Below, piece after piece: positions 53,703 through 64,000 of a stretch of DNA of 64,000 nucleotides. Origin of the DNA: Rachicladosporium sp. CCFEE 5018 (taxonomy: Eukaryota; Ascomycota; Dothideomycetes; Cladosporiales; Cladosporiaceae); NCBI GenBank assembly GCA_002077045.2, contig KZ111143.1, positions 99,416-163,415 on the forward strand. The letters are read 5' to 3'. Positions within the stretch are counted from its first letter, which is position 1. Each line of letters begins with the position of its first letter. The notes under the pieces were generated by a model that was not told the DNA's origin, ran no database searches, and worked only from the letters and a program-made list of their open reading frames with translations. The translations under genes were made by a program, and so were the position numbers.

Positions 53703-56304
53703 ATGAACTCTGAAGACCCTCCGGAAGATCCGCATCTGACGAGTGAGATTGTGATCCTGTCACCAGCGTCACCCAAGCCCATCCACTTCCCAGCACCCGC
53801 CGACATACCAGTGCTCGACAAGATGATGGACGTTGGCTTCAACCAGACGGAGATGCACATGGATGATCCGGCGACGCGCAATACTGAACTCCGCGCTGGA
53901 GCATGGCAAGACCCGGATGCGCCGAGCGAGGAAGTCGCAAACAGCAATGTCGCGACCAAGGAAGGCGCCATGGCGCAGCAGGACAGAGCTGCAGGCAGCG
54001 GTGAGCATATCAGTGCTGTCGACGACGCTTACACAACGACAACAACGGAGCCCGCAGACGTGTTGAGTGTACTGGAAGACGCTGCAGCAGAGTCAGTCAC
54101 ATACCTTGACCAAACCGCCTCTACCACAGATTCCACCTCTCTCCACGCAGACCTCACTTCCTCAGCGCCCGACGCTATCGCCGCCCAACCCACTGCCTTC
54201 TCACTGAACGCCAATGTTGATGTCCAGGCACTGCTGAGCACCCTCCGCACCAGCACCGCCAATACCCCTGTCACGAACGTTGAGCCGAACAACCCTCCAC
54301 TGAACGTAGCCACTACTGTCACTACTGCCACTCCCATCCAGGCCCAGGCCAATGTACCAGGTCTTGATTCCTCGCCCGTGTCCATTGCTGGCCTCGGTGC
54401 TCCTCCACCTGGCCTTCCTCCACGGCCTCCACCCCAGGAGCAGCCACTGATCAATGCCAACTACGCCCACTCCCAGCACATCCGCGACTATCATCCACAC
54501 GCTGCCAATCCTGCCCTCCAGCCAGCCAATCGCTCCCACGGCGGTGGCAACGCTGCCGATCCTGCATCCAACAACTTCGTCCCCCCTGTTCTGCCACTCC
54601 AGCCCAGCCATCCCTCGGCAAGTCCGTACGCCCACGCCGGATCGCCCTCACTCAAATCTCCAACAACTTCAACGTTCCCTGAACAAGATCGTGTACCCAG
54701 CGCCGCGACTCTTGCACGCATCGCGGACATGCCGCTTGAGTCACGCCGCGAGTACAAACTCGCGCTTGGCCTCAAGCTCGACGAGGACGACATGCCATGG
54801 ACCAAGGATACGCAACAAAAGTACGACAAATTTATTGAAGACGAGCGGAAGTACGTCTCCGAAGGTCGTTGGGAGCAATTTCCTTACGGATCGAGGTTAT
54901 TTGTTGGCAACCTGAGCAGCGAGAAGGTGACGAAGCGAGACATATTCCACGTCTTTCACGTCTACGGAGAGTTGGCGCAGATCAGTATCAAGCAGGCATA
55001 TGGCTTTGTGCAATTTTTAAACGCCAGGGACTGTGCTATCGCTTTGGGAGCGGAGGAGGGAAGGCAGGTCCGAGACAAGAAGATTCGTAAGTTGTGCGAA
55101 GCTCACGTGTTGTGGAAATCTTACTGATAGCTTCATCATAGATCTGGAAGTCAGCAAGCCCCAGAAGAATCGCCAGCAGGCGCAAGAGCCGAGGACGAAT
55201 CAACAGTCCACTGCACGAAGGCGGTCCCGCTCGCCTGAGCCCAGCAGAACGAGTCGCAACGATTACGGTCGCGAGCGGGAGAGAGACCAGTATCGACCCT
55301 ATCGCTCGCCATCACCACGACGCGACACCCGAGACCGGTATCGTGACCGCTCACCCGAGCAGTATGGTCGCAACGGTCGCAGCGACTATGGGCCTCAAGC
55401 AGACCCGGACGATGAGCTGCCTCTTCCTCGTCGCGCACCTGGGAATGTACCAGATGTCCAGATCCTCGTCCTTGACTCTCTACACCGCGATTTCACAGCC
55501 TGGGTGCAGGGCATCTTCGAGCAGCAAGGGCTGAAAGTCGAGACGCTCATCCTCTCAACTCGCCTTGACCCCGATCAGGTGATCCGAAGGCAACTGCTGG
55601 AGGGTGTGCTGGCCGTGTGCAGACTGGATCGCAACCATCAGAACTCAGGCAAAGTGGATCTACGCGTGTTTAACCGCAGTGCCGGAGCGATGAATGTCAC
55701 GTATGACGACTACGACAACCAAGATCCACAGATCTGCGCCGCTCTAGCCCTCAGAGCGAAGCAGCAATCACAAGCCCAAGTCCAGCAGCGACCACCACCA
55801 CAACAATACAACGGTTACCAACCGCCCTCGCAGTACTCGGCTGCGGCACCACAGCAACAACAGCAGCATTATCCAACATACCAACCTCAACTACCACAAC
55901 AATCATACCCATACGCTCCTGCACCCTCGTCCTATCCACCACAAGCTACATACCCTCAACCGACCTCTCAACAAGCACCCTCTCAACCTCCAAATCTGCA
56001 ACAGCTCATCACCAATCTCGACCCAGCGGGCTTGCAGTCTCTGCTGTCGGCTATGGGCCAGCAGCAACCACCGGCTCAGACTCCCCAAGCCGCTGCGAAC
56101 GGGCATGGCCAGGGCGTGCAGGTCGCACTTGGGGCGTTGCAGAGGGATCCGGGGTTGGTGGCGGGCTTGTTGCAACAGCAGCAGCAAGCGCAACAGCAGA
56201 GACAGAATGGGCAGAGTGCTGGAGTGCAGAGTGCTGGTGGGGCTGGGGGAGGCGTGAATATGCAGGAGATTTTGGCGAGGTTGGGGACTTATGGGGGAAA
56301 GTGA
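53703..56304 (+). CDS. Nab3-like RRM RNA-binding protein, copy 2
   Basis: Exons are 53703-55086 and 55142-56304, 848 residues (copy 1 has 844; indels are in-frame in the Thr/Ala-rich and Gln-rich parts). The RRM and the VQILVLDSLHRDF domain are intact. The 55-base intron has the same length and position as in copy 1, but its interior is essentially unalignable, and exon 2 differs at about 15 percent of bases in the stretch I counted, almost all silent. The protein is therefore under constraint in both copies. Confidence 0.86.
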
Positions 56305-56534
56305 GAGAGTGTGAGCTCGAGTATTAATCCGTAGCTGAGACTGTCACCTGAAACTACATGCGGTCTGCACTTGGTAGAGCTTTAGCAGAAGAAGTCTCAG
56401 CTCAGCAATCAAGAGAAGGTGCGCATCCTTCTGGGTTATACTTTCGACCCCACGTAGCATCTGGTGAGTACTGCTCGGCGCAGCTGATGTCGTAGGTCAC
56501 GTATCGTATCTCAACTCTATGAGCTTCTATCTTG

Positions 56535-56556
56535 CTCTCTCTCTCTCTCTCTCTCT
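56535..56556. repeat. CT dinucleotide microsatellite, copy 2
   Basis: Longer version of the tract at 45989-46003, followed by GTCT. Lies just upstream of the broken NTF2-like gene. Confidence 0.8.
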
Positions 56557-56592
56557 GTCTCAAGAAACCCACTTACAGCCGCCTCTCAAGTG

Positions 56593-57173
56593 ATGCCCTC
56601 CCTCACTAATGCAGCATGGCCATCCCAGCCCATCCCAGAGCCCGTGAAACCTCTCCTCGCTAAAGTTCACGCCTGCGTCGACGCTCCTCAAGACCCCAAT
56701 TCAAACACCGTTCTCGCTAACGAAGTCTTCCACCCAGATGCCACGTTCTAGATCAACAAGCGAATTATTCGCGGGCGAGAGGAGATCGCGCACTGGAGGG
56801 ACGGCGCGGCGAGTGGCGGTGGTGGGGTTGCTGTACGTTCTACTACTTCACTTACGACTTCTGGGGGAGGGATCGGGCACTGTAGCGTGGGTGTGCTAAT
56901 GTTTGGAATCAGACGAGCACGCATACGGTGCAAAACGTGTACAGTTTGTCAACGGATGGACGGGAAGTCTTGACGACTGGGACGCTTGCGTTGGAGGTGG
57001 GCGATGGGCGGAAGGCGGAGTCGGAGTTTGCTTGTAGATGTCTTGTCACTGACGAGGGGGCTGAGGGCGAGAGGATCAAGGAGTGGCGGGGATGGGTCGA
57101 TTATGTGCCTTTCTTGAAAGAGGAATTGTTTGAGAAGGGGAGGGTGTACGATAGTGGTGGAGATCGTGCGTGA
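56593..57173 (+). pseudogene. NTF2-like gene, copy 2, with a premature stop
   Basis: Counterpart of 46035-46615 (exons would be 56593-56832 and 56913-57173). Codon 53 is TAG (56749-56751) where copy 1 has CAG, within FHPDATF-INKRIIRG, so only 52 residues would be made. The change is a C-to-T substitution, not an indel. The truncated first part also carries more replacements than other genes in the block (WPSQPIPEPVKPLLAKVHACVD against WPFQPIPEPVKALLAKFYACVD), consistent with relaxed selection. The rest of the frame and the intron are otherwise intact, so the loss looks recent. Confidence 0.8.
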
Positions 57174-57479
57174 GGAGCTGATTTGATGGGGTTGATAGCG
57201 GATGTTAAATGCAGATGCACCGAGACAAGACGCTGCTCAGTCAGAGGGGCACCCCAGGAAAGATCTTGACGGCAGCGGAGAGGTTGTGGGCTATGTTGCA
57301 AAGCTGAGCATTTGCACAGCTCTCAAAATTCTTGATCGGGGTTTTGAGCGATACCTCCACCATTCCCTTCTTCGCTGACTGATTCACTCACCATGACGCC
57401 CATTGCTAAGTTTACGTCTATAAGCCGCGCGACTGGAGATTAATCTATACACAACACCGCCACGACAGCCAATGTCATC
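57174..57479. other. Intergenic region, NTF2-like / carrier, copy 2
   Basis: Counterpart of 46616-46922; nothing else was seen. Confidence 0.35.
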
Positions 57480-58415
57480 TCAATTAATAGCCTTCATAAC
57501 CATCTCAACAGTGACGAACGTCCCCGCACTCACGGGCAGAGCCCTCAAAAGCGTCGGCCCAATCCCTCTCCAAAACCCCCTCATCCCCTCCGTCCGCCAA
57601 ATACTCCCAAAGCAAGCGCGCATGCTCCCGTACTTCTGCTGCGCCCCGAAGCCATCAGTCTGCATCTTCGACTTGACGACATCGAACGGGTAGCTCGTCA
57701 GCCACAACATCTCGCCCGCCAGCCCGCCATACAGCGCGATCTTCCACGTCGGCACAGCAGAGCGAGCGTAGTTGTTACGCGCGACGTCGGCGTTCATCAT
57801 GTACTCGAAGGAGAGGAACCAGGCACCATAGGCTTGTGCTTCTCGCAACAAGGTGACGGAGGTTCCGCGATAGAGGCCCTGTGTTATGGAGGGCGAGCGG
57901 GAGAGTTTGGAGATGCAGTCTAGAGGACCTGAGTAGAGGCGCGCGGCGCCGTGCGGTTGCGTTTGAAGTCGGATGCGGATGTGTTCTATGGGCGAGGAGA
58001 GGACGGTGTTCGAGAGACCGGCGAAGGCGCCGGCGAGGTAGTATTGGCCATAGCTCAATTGTGATGAGGACTCGAGGGGCGAGAGTTTCGATGTTGCTGA
58101 GGCGGTCGCCGCATTCCGGCTTTCGAATGCGCGTTTGGCGTAATTGAAAGCACCGAATTGAACAGATACGCAGGCGCCTATGCCTATGAGTGGCGTGAGG
58201 GTTCCTTTGTAGAAAGCTGCCGGGCCTTCATTTCGCAGGATTTGCGTGGCGCAGTCGTAGGCTCCGGAGTAATTCGTGGTGGTTTGCAGCCGGACTTTGA
58301 CAATGTCGAAGGGCTGGCCTATCAGGACTTGTGCTATGCCGCCCACGGCGCCGGCGAAGAGATCTTTCACTGTCCGCGAGACGCCCGTGTTGGTCTCTTC
58401 CAGAGCGTCTGCCAT
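57480..58415 (-). CDS. Mitochondrial carrier, Ymc1/Ymc2 type, copy 2
   Basis: 311 residues with all three carrier signatures intact (QPFDIVKVRLQT, SPIEHIRIRLQT, YPFDVVKSKMQTD). Nearly identical to copy 1 in protein and DNA. Confidence 0.87.
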   Translation of the reverse strand: MADALEETNTGVSRTVKDLFAGAVGGIAQVLIGQPFDIVKVRLQTTTNYSGAYDCATQILRNEGPAAFYKGTLTPLIGIGACVSVQFGAFNYAKRAFESRNAATASATSKLSPLESSSQLSYGQYYLAGAFAGLSNTVLSSPIEHIRIRLQTQPHGAARLYSGPLDCISKLSRSPSITQGLYRGTSVTLLREAQAYGAWFLSFEYMMNADVARNNYARSAVPTWKIALYGGLAGEMLWLTSYPFDVVKSKMQTDGFGAQQKYGSMRACFGSIWRTEGMRGFWRGIGPTLLRALPVSAGTFVTVEMVMKAIN

Positions 58416-58816
58416 TGAGAAGTCAGAGGTTGCGAACTTCTGATGTCTGGTGAGCCGATTGGCTTCTGCTGGGTCTGTAGTGAATCCAGTACCAGATCAA
58501 GATGATGGTTTCTCTACGTCTTTCACGCGACGAGTTCTGGATTGACATTGACTATGGCTTGGCAAGCACGCGACTGAGGTTGAACTTTTTGGCTTACGTA
58601 ACCCTTTCGCAGTGTTGCTGCACATGGAGTAGAACAACCACAACAGATCTAATGTGATTTGAATCTGCCAGGATGCTACAGTTGCCTGCTCTTGCAAAGC
58701 TTGGAGTACACTTGACTCGCCGTTATGATCGTCCCCATTTGCTACAATGATCCACCACCTCGAACCTGACACCGAAACAAGTCCCAGTGCGCACTGCGCT
58801 GCCGAGATCCCAGCTT
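58416..58816. other. Intergenic region, carrier / permease, copy 2
   Basis: Counterpart of 47859-48259. No gene was seen. Confidence 0.35.
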
Positions 58817-60807
58817 CTAGTCTTTGGTGTCGCGAGCTGTGAAGACGCTATCAGTACTCGGGCACTGAACATCACTCGAAGCACTGTTGAGCTCAGGGAC
58901 TCACCTCCGTCCGCAACGATCTTGTCGATGAGCTCGATGTCGAGACCCGGCCAATGATTTCTCGCCCATGCGAACCACGTTACCAAGGCGATGATCCAGA
59001 TCTGTGAGATGTGAGAATAGCTAGGGTTGATGCGTGTTCGCTCGTAGTCATTACAGTGTACTTACAAAAGCATTGATAGGCAGTGCGTAGTTCATGTAGT
59101 TGGCGTCGATCGGCAAGTAGTTCGGGAAGACCTATGGATGTATCAGTCATGCGATGCAGATAGAGGCTGAAAAGCCCCACGCAGCGAATGGCTTACCATA
59201 AAGATCCCCAGCCATGCCGTGTACACCAGAGCGAATACGTTGACAGCCACTCCGGCGCGCCTTCACAGTATGTCAGCGGGCTTTTTCTTCAATTCGTGCG
59301 GAAATCTGCAAGGCCCACCCCAGCGACCAGGGAGCCTTCTCAACGCGCCCAGACAGCCGCGCAGACAGCATACACGCAATAGCGACGAAGTAAGACTGGT
59401 AAAGCCCAAACGTCGAAAGGGACAAAATGACACTGAACGCGGTCACGCTGGCGAGGTTGAGCAGCGATATGAGTGCCACAATCACCATCGGCAACCAGAC
59501 AGACCTGACGGGCACATGTTGTTTCGGATCGACACGGCTGAAGTAAGCCGGCAGAGCGCCGTCTCTCGACCACGCCCACGTCAACCGCGAAGCGGACGTT
59601 ATGGAACCGATGGTCGAGCTAACGATGGTCATTAGGTTGCCGCCAACCAACGCGGATGCTCCAGCCACGGACTTCGTCGCGCTCAAGCAGATGGCGATGA
59701 GTGGGTAGCCGGCAGCCAGGACAGCATCGAAGTCTCCGAGGCAGGTCATGAAAATGAGGATCATGCCGAAGGAGAGCAGCATATTTGACACGATTCCCCA
59801 GAACATCGTCCTCGGGATCGTCGAGCTCGCTTTCCGCGTCTCTTCGGAGATATGCGCCGAAGCGTCAAAGCCCACAAAGCCCCAGGTGATGAGCACGATG
59901 CCCAGGTTGAAAGACACGAAATCGCTCTCCCAGCCGGAGAGATTCGCTTTCTGCAGGAAAACAAAGTCGGCGTCGTGCCGGGGCGCCATGGCGAGCAGCA
60001 CGGCTGCCATGGCAATCCATAGTGCGATGTGGACGAAACCAGCAAAGATCTCGATGTAGGGTATGATCCAGAAGGCGTACATGTTCAGCAGACCTAGGAC
60101 GAGCAGATACGCCCACATGATGAGGATTGTGTGCCAGCCCTGCGCGACGTAGCCTGGGTAGCTGGTGGTGGCTAGGGTGGTCGTTACGTTTGCAGCGATG
60201 TTGACTACGCCTGCGAGGAGAGAGATCCATGCAAACCAGGTGATCCAGCCTTGGAACCAGGTGATGCTGCGGCGGTATTTGGCAGGGGCGAGGTGCCAGG
60301 TCCAGTGGTACTGGGCTCCGGCTATGGGCTGGATTGAGGAGAGCTCGGCGAAGGATGCGACTTGACAGAGGACGCCGGGGAAGACGATCTGCGGTGTGAA
60401 TATGATGGTTAATCCTGCGCTTTGCTGAGCTGCGGGGATGGCAGGCGCCTTACAAAGCAGCCCCAGACCAACGCCCTTGGTCCGCCATTGTAGAACGCTA
60501 GTCCGACGTTGCTGGTGTATGTGAGTGGTTTGGCCACAGTGTGCGAAACGGGTGGATCGCACGTACGGGATGATGGACTCCCAGGAGGCCATGTAAGAGA
60601 GAGCGAAGAAGAACATCTGCGTGAAGTTGAAGATTCTCTGCACATATTTATCAGTAATGACCGTTATCGCAGCGACATTTCCATGCGAGATAGTGATACC
60701 TTGACGCCTGTTGGAGACCTGGCATCGTGGCGAGTGACATCGCTGCCGCTCTCTTTGCTGGGTAGCTCGTCCACTGACGGCACCGGCTTCACTTCATATA
60801 CGCTCAT
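58817..60807 (-). CDS. Amino acid/choline-type permease, complete copy
   Basis: APC-superfamily transporter with about 12 helices, ACT/choline-GABA permease family. Eight exons: complement(60700-60807, 60567-60637, 60454-60511, 59319-60388, 59197-59260, 59066-59131, 58905-59001, 58817-58836), 517 residues, phases consistent throughout. Landmarks: RIFNFTQMFFFALSYMASWE, NVGLAFYNGGPRALVWGCF, SIQPIAGAQYHWTWHLAPAKY, FVGFDASAHISEETRKA (helix 6), SRLTWAWSRDGALP and FPNYLPIDANYMNYALPINA. The last exon codes only six residues and a stop. The 5' third (59832-60807) is single-copy here; the rest recurs at 48260-49274. Confidence 0.9.
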
Positions 60808-61771
60808 GGTGACCGCGCTGACGAAAAATCTGGGAAGATGACTTGGACAACAACAGGAACGAGGTGAAGAGCAGAGAAGTGAGAGGAATCAAAGGCCTTC
60901 TCAGCTGCCTTTACCATACCAATCGCGAAGCATCCGACTACTGCATGCAATGCTGGCACACCTAGAGCGCCCGGCAGAGAGCCTCGCAGCCACACACATG
61001 CATATACAGTAGTTGCTGCACGTCGCTGCACATCAACGATGCCAGAGTCATCTGGAGCCGCCGCACGCCAAGTCGAGTGCTGCTTTGTCCAGTAGGCATA
61101 TGGCCTTATCTTGAAGTCTCGAGTCGAGAAGCCTGCAGGATCCCGGGTCCTTGCATGACCTTGCAGCCGTTTGGGGCAATGGTCGGCAATTCTATGTAGG
61201 CAAGGTGCAGGCCGCAATTCATATTATGTCGATCGAGCAGATGTGCATGCACGTGTAGCTCGGGTTCGGTCCCTGCGGCTGTGTGAGCTCCACCGTCTTG
61301 TTGGGGCCAAATAGGCAGTGGCCACGATGATGGAGTACTGTGTCGTAGCCGAGCGACCTTGTAAGCATAAGGTCAGCAAGATCGCTTCCCGTCGATGGAG
61401 CACTCCTGAGCGCAGGTGATGGAGGAGGTCCTATCGCGAGACCGACCAAGAGACATGGAGACGATGCATTTACCTAAGGGTTGCAACCCTAGATATTCGC
61501 TACTTGTGAACGACACCGACCTACATAAGGTCTACAGAGTCGAACCCGCAAACATCCTACCCTATGCGTTGGAGAGCATCTTCTGCTACTGAACACCCGA
61601 GTCTCGGAGTCGCAAGCGCCTCATTCGATCTTCGTGGATGCTGCTGTGCATTCTCGGACCGTTCGTTTGCAAAGAGAATCTCTGCCTCACACCTGATCTC
61701 CTTCTACCCTTTCCTCCTCTCTTCCACACTCCCGCTCCCCAACTCCTACTTTCACTTACCCAAGGTATCTG
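60808..61771. other. Intergenic region between permease and ICT1-like gene
   Basis: Divergent upstream regions of both genes. Short frames only; no gene, tRNA or repeat was confirmed. Confidence 0.35.
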
Positions 61772-62463
61772 ATGCACCGCCTCTCCCGTCTGCTTGCTTC
61801 GCAGCCCTGCCGTCGAAACTTCGCACCTGCACTCTGGGTCCCGCTGAGCGCGACCCTCAGCGCCGCATCCTCCCGCGCCCTTGCCAGTAAGGACGGACCC
61901 TCAACCCCCCTCCCCGACGCCGATCCGCAAGTAGCCGCCGCGCGCTCTTTCCTCTCCACCCTCTCGCCTGCAATAATCCCCCGCTCCTTGTGCACCCTAA
62001 CCTTCAGCCGCTCTTCGGGGCCAGGAGGGCAGAACGTGAACAAGTCAGTCCTCTTCATGAAGCTCTCTACTCAGACTTGCCATGCCGCTTGCTAACTCAC
62101 AAGTACAGGATATCGAGTAAAGCTACACTCCGCCTCCCCCTCTCCTCACTCCTCCTCCTGCTGCCCTCCCTGCTGCACGTGCCCCTCCGCTCCTCTTCCT
62201 ACCTCGCTCCCGCATCCGGCGACCTAGTCATCAGCTCCGACGCCTCGCGAAAGCAGGCTGACAACGTCGAAAACTGCTACAGGAAGCTGTACCAGTTGGT
62301 TGAGGGTGTCGGGCGGGATGTGGTGCCCGGAGAGACGAGCGTGGAGCAGCGGGAGAAAGTGGTGCGGCTGCAGAAAGCTGAGGCGGTAGGGAGACGCAAG
62401 ATGAAGGAGTTCCAGGGGAAGAAGAAAGCTGCTAGACGGGGAGGAGTGAGGGGGGATGATTGA
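61772..62463 (+). CDS. ICT1/Pth4-like mitochondrial peptidyl-tRNA hydrolase (RF-1 GGQ domain)
   Basis: Codon-independent release factor that frees stalled mitochondrial ribosomes. Exons are 61772-62043 and 62109-62463, 208 residues. An Arg-rich presequence (MHRLSRLLASQPCRRNF) suggests mitochondrial import. The catalytic GGQ lies in SRSSGPGGQNVNK, and the 65-base intron begins two bases into that Lys codon, continuing as ISSKATLRLPL. The basic C-terminal tail (RRKMKEFQGKKKAARRGG) is the usual ribosome-tunnel anchor of ICT1. No codon-recognition domain is present. Confidence 0.9.
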
Positions 62464-62764
62464 AGGCTGTCACTGTCGGGACGGATATGCCACGGAACCG
62501 CGCCGAGAACAGCTGAACACGAATGAGGTCGATCGAAGACCAGTGTCAGGGCGGCGAGCGAAAGCGAGATGAAGCACTGCTGCCATTCGAATGGTACCCA
62601 CTATCATGCTGGGTATCTGGGATCACCAACGCCTGCATATCATCGCATCGTGTTGAAAGAACACACCCGTCATGCACCACTCAGATATTGAAGCTCCCCG
62701 ACCGAATCGACTTTTCCCGCCCGAACGCCAAACCCTTCCTTCGTGTCATCCAGACAATGCTCAT
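62464..62764. other. Intergenic region between convergent ICT1-like and SHMT genes
   Basis: Two facing 3' ends; nothing else was seen. Confidence 0.35.
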
Positions 62765-64000
62765 CTACACCGGCAACGGGAATGTGCCCGCCCACGCCGC
62801 GATCTCCGCCTTCAGACTCTTGATCTCCTCAACCTCCCCGCCCTGGACCTTAGCCTTGAAGTCCTTCTGCTTATTCGCCTCCTTCGGCAGCTCTTTTTGG
62901 ATCTTCTGCGCAAGCTTAATGCACTGATCAATATACCCCGCAACCCGCTCGAAATCCTTCTCGCCCATGCCTCTGCTCGTCATAGCCGGCGCGCCGATCC
63001 GGATGCCACAAGGCGTGAGAGCTGACTTGTCGCCTGGCGTGGTGTTCTTGTTGCAAGCGATGTTGACTTGCTCTAGCACGGCTTCTACGCGCGCGCCATC
63101 GAGACCAGGATTGGAGATGGGCTTGAGGTCCAGGAGCACCATGTGGTTGTCTGTACCGCCCGTGACGAGTGTGTAGCCGAGGGCTTTGAAGGAGTGTTCG
63201 AGCTGCTTGGCGTTCTTGATAACTTGTTGTTGATACAAGCGGAAGTCCTCCGTCTGGGCTTGCTTCAACGCCACAGCGAGCGCCGTGATGGTGTGGTTGT
63301 GCGGGCCACCTTGATGGCCAGGGAAGACGGAAAAGTTGATCGGGCCTTCGAGATCGTAGAGTGTTTGGATCTCTTTCCCGCCCTTCGTCTCGGTCTTGCG
63401 CACGCCTTTGCGGAAGAAGATCATGGCTCCACGTGGTCCGCGTAGCGACTTGTGGGTGGTGGTCGTCACGATATCGGCGTGAGGGAACGGGCTGTCGTTC
63501 ACACGGCCGGCAATCAGACCGCTGATGTGAGCCATGTCTACGACGAGGTAGCAGCCAACGACATCCGCGATCTGGCGCATGCGGGCGTAGTCGATTGTGC
63601 GGCAGTAGGCTGAAGTCCCGGCGACGATGACTTTGGGCCTGTACATCAGGGCGTTCTTCTCTAGCTCGTCGTAGTCAATGATTCCGGTGTCGAGGTTCAC
63701 GCGGTAGGGGAACGTCTCGAAGTAAGTCGACACGGCGCTGATCTTCTTCGTCGGCGTCTGGTAGCCGTGGCTCAGATGTCCGCCGTGTGGCAGGTCAAGC
63801 CCCATCAACCGCTCATGAGGTCGCATGATAGCTTGGTAGACTTGCAAATTCGCCGGCGAGCCTGACAAGCACTGCACATTGACTCCCCACTTCTCAGGCT
63901 CCAAGCCAAAGGTCTCAAGTGCTCGCTTCTGGCACGTAAGCTCGATTGCATCGATATGCTCGTTTCCGCCGTAGTATCGTGCACCGGGGTATCCCTCGCT
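62765..64000 (-). CDS. Serine hydroxymethyltransferase, C-terminal part (5' cut by window edge)
   Basis: PLP enzyme interconverting serine and glycine with transfer of a one-carbon unit to tetrahydrofolate. 412 codons including the stop are visible with no intron; the frame is open to base 64000, where it begins SEGYPGARYYGGNEHIDAIE. The PLP lysine lies in VTTTTHKSLRGPRG, preceded by the cofactor-binding VVDMAHISGLIAG. Family length is about 470-500 residues, so 60-90 N-terminal residues lie beyond the window. Whether it is the cytosolic or mitochondrial isozyme cannot be told without the N-terminus. Confidence 0.95.
   Translation of the reverse strand, partial: SEGYPGARYYGGNEHIDAIELTCQKRALETFGLEPEKWGVNVQCLSGSPANLQVYQAIMRPHERLMGLDLPHGGHLSHGYQTPTKKISAVSTYFETFPYRVNLDTGIIDYDELEKNALMYRPKVIVAGTSAYCRTIDYARMRQIADVVGCYLVVDMAHISGLIAGRVNDSPFPHADIVTTTTHKSLRGPRGAMIFFRKGVRKTETKGGKEIQTLYDLEGPINFSVFPGHQGGPHNHTITALAVALKQAQTEDFRLYQQQVIKNAKQLEHSFKALGYTLVTGGTDNHMVLLDLKPISNPGLDGARVEAVLEQVNIACNKNTTPGDKSALTPCGIRIGAPAMTSRGMGEKDFERVAGYIDQCIKLAQKIQKELPKEANKQKDFKAKVQGGEVEEIKSLKAEIAAWAGTFPLPV

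Larger units (their letters stand above)
49375..59831. repeat. Copy 2 of the duplicated block (10,457 bases)
   Basis: Starts exactly at the gap with sequence matching 38825 and aligns through 59831, where copy 1 meets the gap. Gene order and strand are identical to copy 1. See finding for the alternatives. Confidence 0.93.

Noticed and set aside
61510..61575. A tRNA-like GGTTCGA box on the minus strand
   Set aside because: The arms around it do not pair and no D arm or acceptor stem can be drawn.
1..64000. Transposons, CRISPR arrays, phage-like or viral insertions
   Set aside because: No transposase, integrase, reverse transcriptase, terminal repeats or spaced repeats were seen in any frame or strand.

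Overview
This is nuclear DNA of a filamentous ascomycete. Genes are split by 45-65 base introns with GT..AG ends and CTAAC/CTGAC-like branch sites, they sit on both strands without operons, and there is an intron-bearing tRNA-Tyr. The gene families (PTH11-like receptor, fungal-specific transcription factor, Crh-type GH16, App1, Nab3-like) point to a Dothideomycete-type mould. A diploid or hybrid black yeast would fit best, but that is inference from the duplicated block and not from any marker.

Layout. 1-7 kb: the C-terminal part of Vps4, a PhyH-type dioxygenase, a secreted GH32 fructosidase and a CocE/NonD-type hydrolase. 7-15 kb: a possible small catabolic group with an alpha/beta hydrolase, a C2H2+Zn2Cys6 regulator, a cupin and a fumarylacetoacetase-like enzyme sharing a divergent promoter, and a citrate-type mitochondrial carrier. 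15-24 kb: Mam33/p32, tRNA-Tyr(GUA), a Thr/Ser-rich secreted protein, an App1-like phosphatase and an amino-acid/choline-type permease. After 2.2 kb without a recognisable gene come a PTH11-like membrane protein, the histone chaperone ASF1, an MFS transporter, a Crh-like GH16 enzyme, a 2-oxoglutarate oxygenase, eIF3k, Tsr4/PDCD2-like and threonyl-tRNA synthetase. 38.8-59.8 kb: a block of about 10.45 kb present twice (ThrRS 5' part, prenylcysteine lyase-like, RPAP1-like, Nab3-like RRM protein, NTF2-like protein, Ymc-type carrier, permease), with exactly 100 N between the copies. 60-64 kb: the 5' end of the intact permease, an ICT1-like peptide-release factor and the C-terminal part of serine hydroxymethyltransferase.

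Two features deserve most attention. First, the duplicated block has the geometry of two overlapping contigs: copy 1 ends inside the permease and copy 2 starts inside ThrRS, and removing one copy leaves both genes whole. Yet divergence between copies is patchy. In one 180-base stretch I counted 28 differences causing only 2 amino-acid changes; in the permease exon I counted about 4 in 513 bases. This suggests diverged haplotypes or homeologues with conversion tracts, or an old tandem duplication. One copy of the NTF2-like gene has a nonsense codon.

Second, seven genes between 1 and 34 kb carry eight apparent frameshifts. Every one is repaired by adding a single base, mostly in a short homopolymer. 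No such lesion was seen from 34 to 64 kb. This looks like consensus error in part of the assembly and not true pseudogenes. I found no transposon, CRISPR array, biosynthetic megasynthase or clearly new defence-type system.
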